A stretch of DNA of 6,866 bases from assembly GCA_937951875.1 (NCBI GenBank), contig CALGAN010000019.1, positions 1 to 6,866 of the forward strand. Reading direction: 5' to 3'. The position numbers and the translations under genes were made by a program. The notes beneath the pieces were generated by a model. The model was not told where the DNA came from. It was given only the letters and a program-made list of their open reading frames with translations, and did not search any database. Numbering within the stretch: position 1 is the stretch's first letter; each line of letters opens with the position of its first letter. The stretch comes from an uncultured Alkalilimnicola sp. Its GTDB lineage: Bacteria; Pseudomonadota; Gammaproteobacteria; Nitrococcales; AK92. Positions 1 through 6,683 of this stretch are shown here, piece after piece.

Positions 1-1681
1 CATGGTCGTGTCCGGCCCGGTGCGCGGCTCGGTAATCACCGACGCCCCCGTCGCAGGCGCGCGCGTGCAACTCTACACCCACGACGGCCAGCTCCTGCCC
101 GGCGAGGCCTACACCGACGATAACGGCGAGTTCGAGATCGCCGTCGCGGAAGCCCGCTACGGTCTGCGGGTGGTCGCCCGCGGCGGCGCGACGCAAAAGG
201 GCGGGGATTTCGTCGGCACGCTCTCGGCCTACGTCGAGCCGTTCGACGCCGAGCTGCCGGTACCGCTCAACCCGGTCACCACCCTGGCCGACCGGCTGCG
301 CATCGGCGGTGGGCTGACGGCCGATGAGGCGGAAAGCCGCATCGCCACCTACCTCGCGCTGGAGCCCGGCCGCTCTGTACGCGCCGACTTCCGCCACCTG
401 CACGACTTCAACAGTGGCGTGTTCATGGCCGCCGTCACCGACTACGGCTCCTTCGACGCGCTGGTGGACGAGCTGGTGGCCGAAGCGCTAGCCGCCCCCG
501 AAGCGCAGCGGCGCTTCGCGCCTGGCCTGGAGGGCGTGGAGAAATGGGCCTCGGAGATCGCCATGGAATTGATCAAGAGCGCCGTCGACGAGGTCGGCTC
601 GTCGCTGGCCGGCCAAATTCTGGCCGCGCTGGGGCTGGGCGATGACTTCAGTGGCGTTCTTCGCCAGCTGGAGGTGATCAGCCGGCAACTGACCGCGCTG
701 CAGGCCACGGTCGATGAGATCGCCCGCGACGTCAAGGAGCTCAAGGTCAATCTCGCCGTGGAGGTGGCCAAGGAACTGGTCAACGACATCCACACGCTCT
801 GGTTCGACCTGCAGCACCTCGACCGCTTCTCCGGCGCCACGCTGGAAGACGAAAAGCAGCGGATCTACAACGAGATCGACAAGCTCTACCCCAAGCGCCA
901 GCTCATCTCCAACATGCTGCACGGCAACCTCGGCACACCCTCGCCGATCCAGATCTACGCCGAGTTCCTGCGCGACACCAGCCGCTTCTATTCGATGCAG
1001 CACTACAATAAGCTGCGCGACTTCGTGGAGTTCTACGACGCGCTCAACGTTCAGCTCTACTACCTGCTGATCGAGGCCGAGAACTGGCGCACCCGCGACT
1101 GGCCGGAGCCCTCGCAGCGCGTGGCGGCCCTGGCCGCCGAGATCGAAGCCGACCGCAAGCGCTACCGCGCCCGGCTGCCGGAACCGCTGCCCAACGAGAG
1201 CACCTTCATCGAGATTCCGACCCTGCGCATGTGGTACGGCAAGCGCGAGGCCATGGCGTATCCAGGCCGGCTCGACTCGGGTAAGTACGGCGAGCAAATC
1301 GGCCTGGCGAGAGTGATCGTCGACTCGGAGAAAGTGCCTGACCAGCTGCTGCCCGAGGAAATTCGGGCCATGAGCGGTTGGGCGCTGCCCTCGGGCACCA
1401 TGCTCGATGGCGGCTTCCGCGGCGGTCCATCGGCGGTCGTCAAGCGCGGCGCCCCGGCCGCCTTGTTCCCCGGCAAGGCACAGAACATCTGGCTGGGGCC
1501 GGCGCACCAAGTGACGAAATACGCCCCCTGGGCCTATCTGCTGATCGTGAACGAGAACAAGTACGTCTATAAGCCGATCGACGAGATCAGCGGCGATCTA
1601 TTCGTGCAACGGCAATTGGGCCGCGCTGAAGCCAGCGATGATTGGCTGCCGTGGCTCTATCCGGAACGGACGGCCAAGTAA
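1..1681 (+). CDS. Large secreted lipoprotein, paralogue copy 1 (5' end missing)
   Basis: No named family is recognised for the whole protein. The frame is open from the left edge to a TAA at 1679-1681 (559 codons visible). The ATG at 2-4 is probably not the start: it aligns with Met42 of the complete paralogue at 1954, so about 41 residues (signal peptide, lipidated Cys, Gly/Ser linker) should lie outside the window. Numbering from that Met: residues 5-75 look like a carboxypeptidase-regulatory/transthyretin-like beta-sandwich (GA-V-LY, then TDDNGEFEI, then LRVVA). The motif NPVTTLADRL is at 90-99, followed by a helical region. A heptad-like stretch at 213-250 suggests a coiled coil. Blocks shared with copy 2 are GTPSPIQ (311), YSMQHYNKLRDF (330), LPEPLPN (392) and WYGKR (411). 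The last ~100 residues (GWALP at 459, LFP at 488, W497) resemble a DUF1566/C-type-lectin-like module, by motif reading only. A hairpin follows the stop, so it is probably transcribed separately from copy 2. Confidence 0.92.
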   Translation, partial: MVVSGPVRGSVITDAPVAGARVQLYTHDGQLLPGEAYTDDNGEFEIAVAEARYGLRVVARGGATQKGGDFVGTLSAYVEPFDAELPVPLNPVTTLADRLRIGGGLTADEAESRIATYLALEPGRSVRADFRHLHDFNSGVFMAAVTDYGSFDALVDELVAEALAAPEAQRRFAPGLEGVEKWASEIAMELIKSAVDEVGSSLAGQILAALGLGDDFSGVLRQLEVISRQLTALQATVDEIARDVKELKVNLAVEVAKELVNDIHTLWFDLQHLDRFSGATLEDEKQRIYNEIDKLYPKRQLISNMLHGNLGTPSPIQIYAEFLRDTSRFYSMQHYNKLRDFVEFYDALNVQLYYLLIEAENWRTRDWPEPSQRVAALAAEIEADRKRYRARLPEPLPNESTFIEIPTLRMWYGKREAMAYPGRLDSGKYGEQIGLARVIVDSEKVPDQLLPEEIRAMSGWALPSGTMLDGGFRGGPSAVVKRGAPAALFPGKAQNIWLGPAHQVTKYAPWAYLLIVNENKYVYKPIDEISGDLFVQRQLGRAEASDDWLPWLYPERTAK

Positions 1682-1697
1682 AACAGCCCTCTTTCAA

Positions 1698-1720
1698 GGC
1701 GCGGCCCTACGGGCCGCGCC
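1698..1720 (+). terminator. Hairpin after copy 1, terminator-like without U-tract
   Basis: A perfect 10-bp inverted repeat (left arm GGCGCGGCCC, right arm GGGCCGCGCC) encloses a 3-nt loop, 16 nt after the copy 1 stop codon. No T-run follows (ATCCTGG), so it is not a classical intrinsic terminator. It could be a termination or pausing hairpin or a 3'-end stabiliser. Almost the same hairpin follows copy 2 at nearly the same distance. Confidence 0.55.
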
Positions 1721-1953
1721 ATCCTGGCGCATCACCATTGCCCGCCCTTCATCCCGTTCGGCCATCGAAACCCGCCGGCCGCCTCACTCGTCCGTTAACG
1801 GAGGGTTTACGCCCCCTGTGCTCCAATGCCTCTACCGGCATGAGACGCCAAGGCATGGACCGGCCTCTTCCACACCCCCGCAGGAGTAACACAACAGGTC
1901 GTGCCGGCCCGAAGAAAAACCGCGAAACGAAACCGGAAAAGAAACGGCCACGT
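1721..1953. other. Intergenic region upstream of copy 2
   Basis: This stretch should hold the promoter and 5' leader of copy 2. I see no convincing -35/-10 pair. It contains a perfect palindrome, CCGTTAACGG, at 1792-1801, and a block at 1832-1869 that is also found before copy 3. An SD-like AGGAG at 1882-1886 is not suitably placed for either in-frame start of copy 2. The frame of copy 2 is open through the whole stretch (back to 1642), but the predicted peptide looks non-coding apart from the possible extension from 1855. Confidence 0.6.
1832..1869 (+). repeat. Conserved leader block, occurrence 1 (before copy 2)
   Basis: This 38-nt stretch matches 6646-6683 without gaps at 29 of 38 positions by my manual count. 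The match includes TACCGGCA at the 5' end, then CGCC, then GGCATGGA. The ATG inside it (1855) is in frame with the copy 2 lipoprotein. The flanking bases are far less alike. It may be a regulatory site, part of an untranslated leader, or the true N-terminus of the proteins. Confidence 0.55.
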
Positions 1954-3741
1954 ATGAAGACGACACGACTCAAAATACTCTCCTTGCTGGGAGGCCTGGC
2001 ATGCCTGATAGCGGCCGGATGCGGCGGCGGTTCGTCGAGCTCGGACGCCCCCCAACCTGAAACGCCCTCTCCCGACATGGTAGTACCCGGGCCGGTGCGC
2101 GGCTCGGTGATCACCGACCGACCGGTGGTCGGCGCGCGGGTGCAGCTCTACACCCACGATGACCAGCCTCTGCCCGGCGAGGCCTTCACCGACGATAACG
2201 GCGAGTTCGAGATCGCCGTCGAGGAGGCCCGCTACGGCCTGCGGGTGGTGGCCAGCGGCGGCGCGACCGAGAGCGACGGGCCGTTCGTCGGCACGCTTTC
2301 GGCCTACGTCGAACCGTTCGACACCGACCTGCCGGTGCCGCTCAATCCCGTCACCACGCTGGCCGACCGGCTGCGCGTCAGCGGCGAACTGACCGCGAAT
2401 GCCGCCGAGAGCCGCATCGCCGCTTATCTGGGCCTGGAGCCGGGCCGTTCCATACGCTCGGACTTCCGCTACCTGGACGATTTCAACAGCGGCGCGTTCA
2501 TGATCGCCGCCGCCGAATCCGGCTTCGACGGCCTGGTGGACGAGCTGGTGGCCGAGGCACTGGCCGATCCCGAGGCGCGACGTTATTTCATCGGCGGGCA
2601 GAACCTGATGCTGGTTGCGGATCTTGCCCTGGCGCTGCTCAAAGGCGCCGTCAGCGAAACCGGCTCGGTGCTGGCCGGCAAGGTCCTAGCCTCGTTCGGC
2701 TTGGGCGATGACTTCAGCGGCGTCATGCGGCAGCTGGAAACGATCAGCCAGCAGCTGACCTCCCTGCAGGCCACGGTCGACGACATCGCCAAGGACGTCA
2801 AGGAGATCAAAATCCTGATGTCGGTGAAGAACGCCGAGTACATCATCAGCAGGGTCAAGAGCGCCTGGAGCCGGTTGACGAGGCTCGACTCCTACGCCAG
2901 TGACCCTGCCCTGCTGGCCGACGTCAAGAAAGACATTTACAACACGATCATGGCGCTCAAGAGCGACCAGCAGTTCCTCTCCGACATGCTCAACGGCGAG
3001 CTGGGCACGCCCTCGCCGATTCAGTACTTCGCGGAGTATCTGCGCGACACCAACCGGTTCTACTCGATGCAGCATTACAACAAGCTGCGCGATTTCGTGG
3101 CGTTCTACGACACGATCAACGTCCAACTTCACTACCTGCTGGTCGAGGCCAGCAACTGGGACAACCCGAGCGACTCCGCGCCGTCCCCGACGGCGAAACG
3201 CCTGCTCGATGAGCTCGAACGGGACCGGGCCCGCTATCTCGCCCTCCTGCCCGAACCGCTGCCGAACGACAACACCTTCGTCGAAACCCCGACCATGCGC
3301 CTGTGGTATGGCAAGCGCGACGCGATAACTTACCCCGGCGTACTCAAGTACAACGAAGTCGGGTTACTACAACCAGGGTCGGAGAACGTTCGCAGCGAGG
3401 TGCTTCCGGCTGAGCTGCGTACGCTGGGCACCTGGACGCTGCCGACGGTGCAAGTTCTGCAACAGGGCTTTTCGGGTGGACAGGACGCGATCGTCGCTCG
3501 CGGCGCCCCGCGTACACTATTCCCGAGCACGTCGCAGCGTGTCTGGACAGGCCCGGCATCCCAACAATTCCCAATATTCTTTAGCCCTTACACGATCTTG
3601 TTCTTCGTACACAATGGCCAAATTGACTTGGTGTCGGATTTACAGAACTCGAAAGCCGAGTTCCTGGCATATCGTTCTCTGAACGACGCACAAAAGAATC
3701 GATGGCTACCGTGGTATAGCTCGGGGTTGAACGGCAAATAA
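1954..3741 (+). CDS. Large outer-membrane-type lipoprotein, paralogue copy 2 (complete)
   Basis: Predicted 595-aa lipoprotein of unknown function. The start at 1954 gives a textbook signal: basic MKTTRLK, a hydrophobic segment, then a lipobox ending AAG-Cys23. Residue 24 is Gly, not Asp, which fits outer-membrane sorting in Gram-negatives. A GGGSSSS tether follows. Residues ~46-115 resemble a carboxypeptidase-regulatory-like beta-sandwich. NPVTTLADRL (131-140) and helices follow. Residues 253-290 have coiled-coil-like heptads. Blocks shared with copy 1 include GTPSPIQ (351), YSMQHYNKLRDF (370), LPEPLPN (432) and WYGKR (451). The tail has TWTLPT (492), LFP (522), W531 and a terminal WLPW, suggesting a DUF1566/C-type-lectin-like fold (inference). 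Over the first 100 aligned residues copies 1 and 2 differ at 14 positions, but over the last ~60 they share little. GC falls to 48% in 3541-3720, against 68% in 2161-2220. The Shine-Dalgarno is weak (GGAAAAGAAA, rather far away). An in-frame ATG at 1855 is the main alternative start. Confidence 0.95.
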   Translation: MKTTRLKILSLLGGLACLIAAGCGGGSSSSDAPQPETPSPDMVVPGPVRGSVITDRPVVGARVQLYTHDDQPLPGEAFTDDNGEFEIAVEEARYGLRVVASGGATESDGPFVGTLSAYVEPFDTDLPVPLNPVTTLADRLRVSGELTANAAESRIAAYLGLEPGRSIRSDFRYLDDFNSGAFMIAAAESGFDGLVDELVAEALADPEARRYFIGGQNLMLVADLALALLKGAVSETGSVLAGKVLASFGLGDDFSGVMRQLETISQQLTSLQATVDDIAKDVKEIKILMSVKNAEYIISRVKSAWSRLTRLDSYASDPALLADVKKDIYNTIMALKSDQQFLSDMLNGELGTPSPIQYFAEYLRDTNRFYSMQHYNKLRDFVAFYDTINVQLHYLLVEASNWDNPSDSAPSPTAKRLLDELERDRARYLALLPEPLPNDNTFVETPTMRLWYGKRDAITYPGVLKYNEVGLLQPGSENVRSEVLPAELRTLGTWTLPTVQVLQQGFSGGQDAIVARGAPRTLFPSTSQRVWTGPASQQFPIFFSPYTILFFVHNGQIDLVSDLQNSKAEFLAYRSLNDAQKNRWLPWYSSGLNGK

Positions 3742-3758
3742 GGACGATGTCCATCCAA

Positions 3759-3782
3759 GGCGCGGCCTGCACAGGCCGCGCC
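3759..3782. terminator. Hairpin between convergent copy 2 and regulator
   Basis: A perfect 10-bp inverted repeat (GGCGCGGCCT and AGGCCGCGCC) has a 4-nt loop, 17 nt after the copy 2 stop. It lies between convergent genes, so it could act on both strands. Neither side has a run of T. The left arm and the CAA before it match the hairpin after copy 1, so it seems to be part of the duplicated unit. Confidence 0.55.
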
Positions 3783-3856
3783 GTCGAACACCCTACACCG
3801 CCCATTTTGAGGCGACGCCGAAAGAAAGGCGCAGCCGAGATGGGCCCCCGCCACGC

Positions 3857-6631
3857 TCACGAGACATCGAGCGATCGTTCGGCGCGCAGGGCGCGCAAAC
3901 GCTCTCGCGCCCGCACCGTCTCCAGCGCCTCGTCGCCATGGAGCGCCCGCAAAGCCACCACCAGCTCCTGCAACAGCGAAAGCTCCCAAGCATCGCGCTC
4001 TGCGCCCGCCGCCAGCCGTTCGATCAGCCCCAGCCCGGCGCGCAGATGCTCCACCGCCTCGGCATGGGCGCCGGACTGCTGCGCCCGCCGTCCCGCCGCC
4101 AGCCACCACGGCAGCGCCTCGGCGGGCGCCTCGGCGGCGGTGAAGTGGCGCGCCACCTGCTCGGGCCATTGCGCGGCCCGCTGCGGGAAGCGCGCGGCCA
4201 AGATCTCGGCGATGCGCCGATGGGCGGCCTGACGGTCGGCCCTGGTCTGGGACTGGTAGGCCGCCTCCTGGATCAGGGCGTGGCGGAACTGATACTCCGT
4301 TCCCGACGCCGCAGCCACGATCAAGCGCGCCTCCCGCAAGGCGGCCAGCGCGGCGTCGAGCGCCGCTGGCTCACCGCCGACGACGCTCGCCAGCAGTTCC
4401 CGGTCGAACGCCCGCCCCAGGGTGGCGGCCAACTGCGCCACTCGCCGCGCCTGCGGCCGCGCATCCAGCCGCGCCTGCAGCAGGTAGTGCAGCGTCGCCG
4501 GGATCGTGGCCTCGCTTGCGCTCGCTTCGCTGGCCATGCGCGCCATCTCCTCGGCGAACAGCGGCACGCCGTCGGCGCGCTCGACGATGCGGCGCACGGT
4601 CTCGGCTGGCAGGCCGGCGTCGACGTCGGCCACCAGCTGCGCGACGTCGCCATCGCTCAGCGGCCCGAGATCGAGCACAAACTTCTCATCCAGCCCCAGC
4701 GCGGGGAACTCGGGACGCGCGCTGTAGATCGTCAGCGCATGCGCCGCCAGCCGACGTTGGGCCTGCAACGCGAGGAATTCGCGCGTCGACGGGTCGATCC
4801 AGTGAATGTCTTCCGCGATCACCAGCAGCGGCTGGTGCGCAGCCAGGCCTTCCAGCAGCTGCAGCAGTACCGCGTAAGTGCGCTCCTTCGGCGCCGGCGG
4901 CAGCCGAACCCGGTCATCGGGCGCGGCGCCGATCAATGACGCCACCGTGTACAGCACCTCATCCGCCGCTGCCGGATAGTGCTCGGCAAGATAGCGAGAC
5001 CACTTCTCGAAGCGGACGGCCGGCCCATCGTCCGGCGACAACCGCAGCACGGTCTCGAGCAAGACGGTGATCGGGTAAAGCGGCGTCTGCGCGTACTCCG
5101 GCAGGCAGCGCAATTCGCGGATGACGCAAGGCTCGCGGCTGACGTTGTCCCGCAGGGCGCGGATCAGGCGCGATTTGCCGATGCCGCCCTCGCCGCGAAC
5201 CAGCACCATTCGGCCACGGCCTCGCTTCGCCTCCTGCCACAGCTCCCACAGCCGCGCCAGCTCACGCCGCCGCCCGATCAGCGGCAGCAGGCGCGGCAAG
5301 GCATCCAGCCGGCCGGCGGCGCCTGTCTCCTCTACCATCCGATAGATGCGCTGCGTGGACGATCCAGCCTCCCGCGCCTCCAGGCGGAAGAAGCCTTCCA
5401 CCAGGAGCGCCGTCTCCTCGCTGACCAGCACCTCACCCGGCGCGGCGCGCTCGCACAGCTCCCCCGCGGCGCGGCTAGCTACGCCTGCGGCGTCCGTCAG
5501 CAGCGGATCGCTGCCAGTGACGATGATACCGGTGTGCACCCCCACTGCCGCCGACAGCTGCGGCTCCAGCTCCGCCGCGATGGCGCTCGCGACGCGCATC
5601 GCCCGCACGGCGGCATCCTCGACCGCCACCGGATAGCCGAAATAGGCGAGCACCGTACCGCCATACGCCGGTAGCAGATGCCCGCCATGACGACGCACCA
5701 GCGCCGCGCAGCGCTGCCACGGCGCGCGCAGCCGCTCGGCGAGCTCGTCGGGGTCGCTCTGCTCGGGAATCGCGAAACGGGCGCAGAGGATGGTCACCTG
5801 CCGACGCTCGCCGGCCGACACCAGCGACCGCGGACCGACGGTCACGGCCGCGAACTCGCCGGTACGTATACGATCGGCCAGGGCTTGGGTAGCCGGCTCC
5901 GGCTCCAAGCCTAGATCGCGAGCCAGGAGCGCGCGGCAGCGCTCGTATTGAGCCAGCGCGGCGGCCCGCTGGCCGTGCTCGGCCAGCAGCCGCATGAGCT
6001 GGCGCTGCCCTTCCTCATCCCAGGGCTGCAGCTCGACGATGCGCCGGGCGTACCGCAGCGCCCGTTCCGGCTCGCCGCGACGCTCGCAGGCGGCGCGCAG
6101 CCGCGCGAACAACGCCAGCGCCTCCTCGCGCAGCCGCTCCCGCTTCTCCACCCGCCATTCCTCGAACTCCGGCGCTGCATCCACGCTCAGGCCGGCAAGG
6201 AACTCGCCGCGGCAGAGGCTTGCTCTCTCCTCCATCGCCTCCAGGCATGCAGCGCACGGAACGTCTCCCCCGGCGCAAGTGGCGCAGTGCGGGAGGGGCT
6301 CCAGGAAAGCCTGCACGTCCAGCCAGCAGGCGTCACCACCGGCAAAGGCGATGGTATCGCGGCTGACGACGACGAAATCACCGCCGAGCGCGCGCCGCAG
6401 GTGATACAGCGCCTGACGCAGATTGGTGCGCGCCGCCTCCGCCGGTAGTAACGGCCAGAGCAGATCGGCGAGCGCCTCGCGCGAATGGCGGCGACCGGCC
6501 TCCACCGCCAGGTAGGCAAGCAAGGCCAGCATCTTGCCGTAGAGCTTGCCGGTCAGCGGCGCACCATTGAACTCGGCGTGCAGCTCGCCGAGCAAACGTA
6601 GTTCTAGGCGCGGCGACGAAGGCGACAGCAT
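3857..6631 (-). CDS. AfsR/SARP-type regulator: winged helix, BTAD, cyclase-like, ATPase
   Basis: Cytoplasmic multidomain transcription regulator, 924 aa. Residues ~9-105 form an OmpR/SARP-like winged helix (LELRLLGE, then TNLRQALYHLRRAL). Residues ~106-258 form the bacterial transcriptional activation domain (RGEFLAGL, EFEEWRVEKRERL, LGLEPEP), with an embedded Cys pair cluster (C116, C119, C126, C129). Residues ~276-420 match a class III nucleotidyl cyclase homology domain (RRQVTIL, VLAYFGYP, GVHTG). Both expected metal-binding Asp residues are replaced (R285, G325), so it is probably inactive. From ~450 comes an ATPase with Walker A GEGGIGKS (480-487) and Walker B LLVIAEDIHWID (602-613). The helical tail ends early, where relatives usually carry a longer TPR array. 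The start at 6631 is fixed by an in-frame stop two codons upstream; no clear Shine-Dalgarno is seen. The gene is convergent with copy 2 and divergent from copy 3, so it may control these lipoproteins (inferred from position). Confidence 0.96.
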   Translation of the reverse strand: MLSPSSPRLELRLLGELHAEFNGAPLTGKLYGKMLALLAYLAVEAGRRHSREALADLLWPLLPAEAARTNLRQALYHLRRALGGDFVVVSRDTIAFAGGDACWLDVQAFLEPLPHCATCAGGDVPCAACLEAMEERASLCRGEFLAGLSVDAAPEFEEWRVEKRERLREEALALFARLRAACERRGEPERALRYARRIVELQPWDEEGQRQLMRLLAEHGQRAAALAQYERCRALLARDLGLEPEPATQALADRIRTGEFAAVTVGPRSLVSAGERRQVTILCARFAIPEQSDPDELAERLRAPWQRCAALVRRHGGHLLPAYGGTVLAYFGYPVAVEDAAVRAMRVASAIAAELEPQLSAAVGVHTGIIVTGSDPLLTDAAGVASRAAGELCERAAPGEVLVSEETALLVEGFFRLEAREAGSSTQRIYRMVEETGAAGRLDALPRLLPLIGRRRELARLWELWQEAKRGRGRMVLVRGEGGIGKSRLIRALRDNVSREPCVIRELRCLPEYAQTPLYPITVLLETVLRLSPDDGPAVRFEKWSRYLAEHYPAAADEVLYTVASLIGAAPDDRVRLPPAPKERTYAVLLQLLEGLAAHQPLLVIAEDIHWIDPSTREFLALQAQRRLAAHALTIYSARPEFPALGLDEKFVLDLGPLSDGDVAQLVADVDAGLPAETVRRIVERADGVPLFAEEMARMASEASASEATIPATLHYLLQARLDARPQARRVAQLAATLGRAFDRELLASVVGGEPAALDAALAALREARLIVAAASGTEYQFRHALIQEAAYQSQTRADRQAAHRRIAEILAARFPQRAAQWPEQVARHFTAAEAPAEALPWWLAAGRRAQQSGAHAEAVEHLRAGLGLIERLAAGAERDAWELSLLQELVVALRALHGDEALETVRARERLRALRAERSLDVS

Positions 6632-6668
6632 CGGCTAACGGTCAGTTACCGGCACCAGGCGCCGTGGC
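6632..6668. promoter_or_regulatory. Divergent regulator/copy 3 control region, candidate operator
   Basis: Only 37 bp separate the regulator start from the most upstream copy 3 start. The stretch holds two 7-mers in the same orientation, CTAACGG (6635-6641) and TTACCGG (6646-6652), 11 bp apart. SARP proteins typically bind heptameric direct repeats with this spacing. The same bases can also be read as an imperfect inverted repeat (GGCTAAC against GTTACC). The match between the two 7-mers is 5 of 7, so this is a candidate only. I see no clear -10/-35 elements. Confidence 0.3.
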
Positions 6669-6683
6669 ATGGATCAGCCGCTT
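6646..6683 (+). repeat. Conserved leader block, occurrence 2 (before copy 3)
   Basis: Partner of 1832-1869, ungapped, 29 of 38 positions identical by manual count. The ATG inside it (6669) is in frame with the copy 3 signal peptide and encodes MDQPL, against MDRPL at 1855. The distance from this ATG to the lipobox Cys codon is 165 nt in both copies. Confidence 0.55.

Noticed and set aside
488..1510. Long antisense open frame (340 codons) on the minus strand of copy 1
   Set aside because: It lies wholly opposite a well-supported conserved gene, and its product is low-complexity and shows no domain. Such frames are common in GC-rich DNA.
2..1681. ATG at position 2 as the true start of copy 1
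   Set aside because: It aligns with internal Met42 of copy 2, downstream of that protein's signal peptide. A start here would leave the protein without an export signal.
1642..1953. Extension of copy 2 upstream to 1642
   Set aside because: It would overlap the end of copy 1 and translate through the hairpin at 1698-1720. The lipoprotein signal points to 1954, or at most to the conserved ATG at 1855.
3330..3741. Variable C-termini as targets of a diversity-generating retroelement
   Set aside because: No reverse transcriptase or template repeat is in the window, and the copies differ at all kinds of bases, not mainly at adenines of one template. Flanking DNA could still change this.
3802..3845. 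GCCCAT/ATGGGC inverted repeat downstream of the regulator stop
   Set aside because: The arms are 6 bp, 32 nt apart, with an imperfect inner stem. This is too weak to call a terminator next to the much stronger hairpin at 3759-3782.
3938..5674. Two long plus-strand open frames (333 and 231 codons) opposite the regulator
   Set aside because: The minus-strand frame has a complete set of recognisable domains. The plus-strand products are Arg/Gln-rich shadows with no motif.
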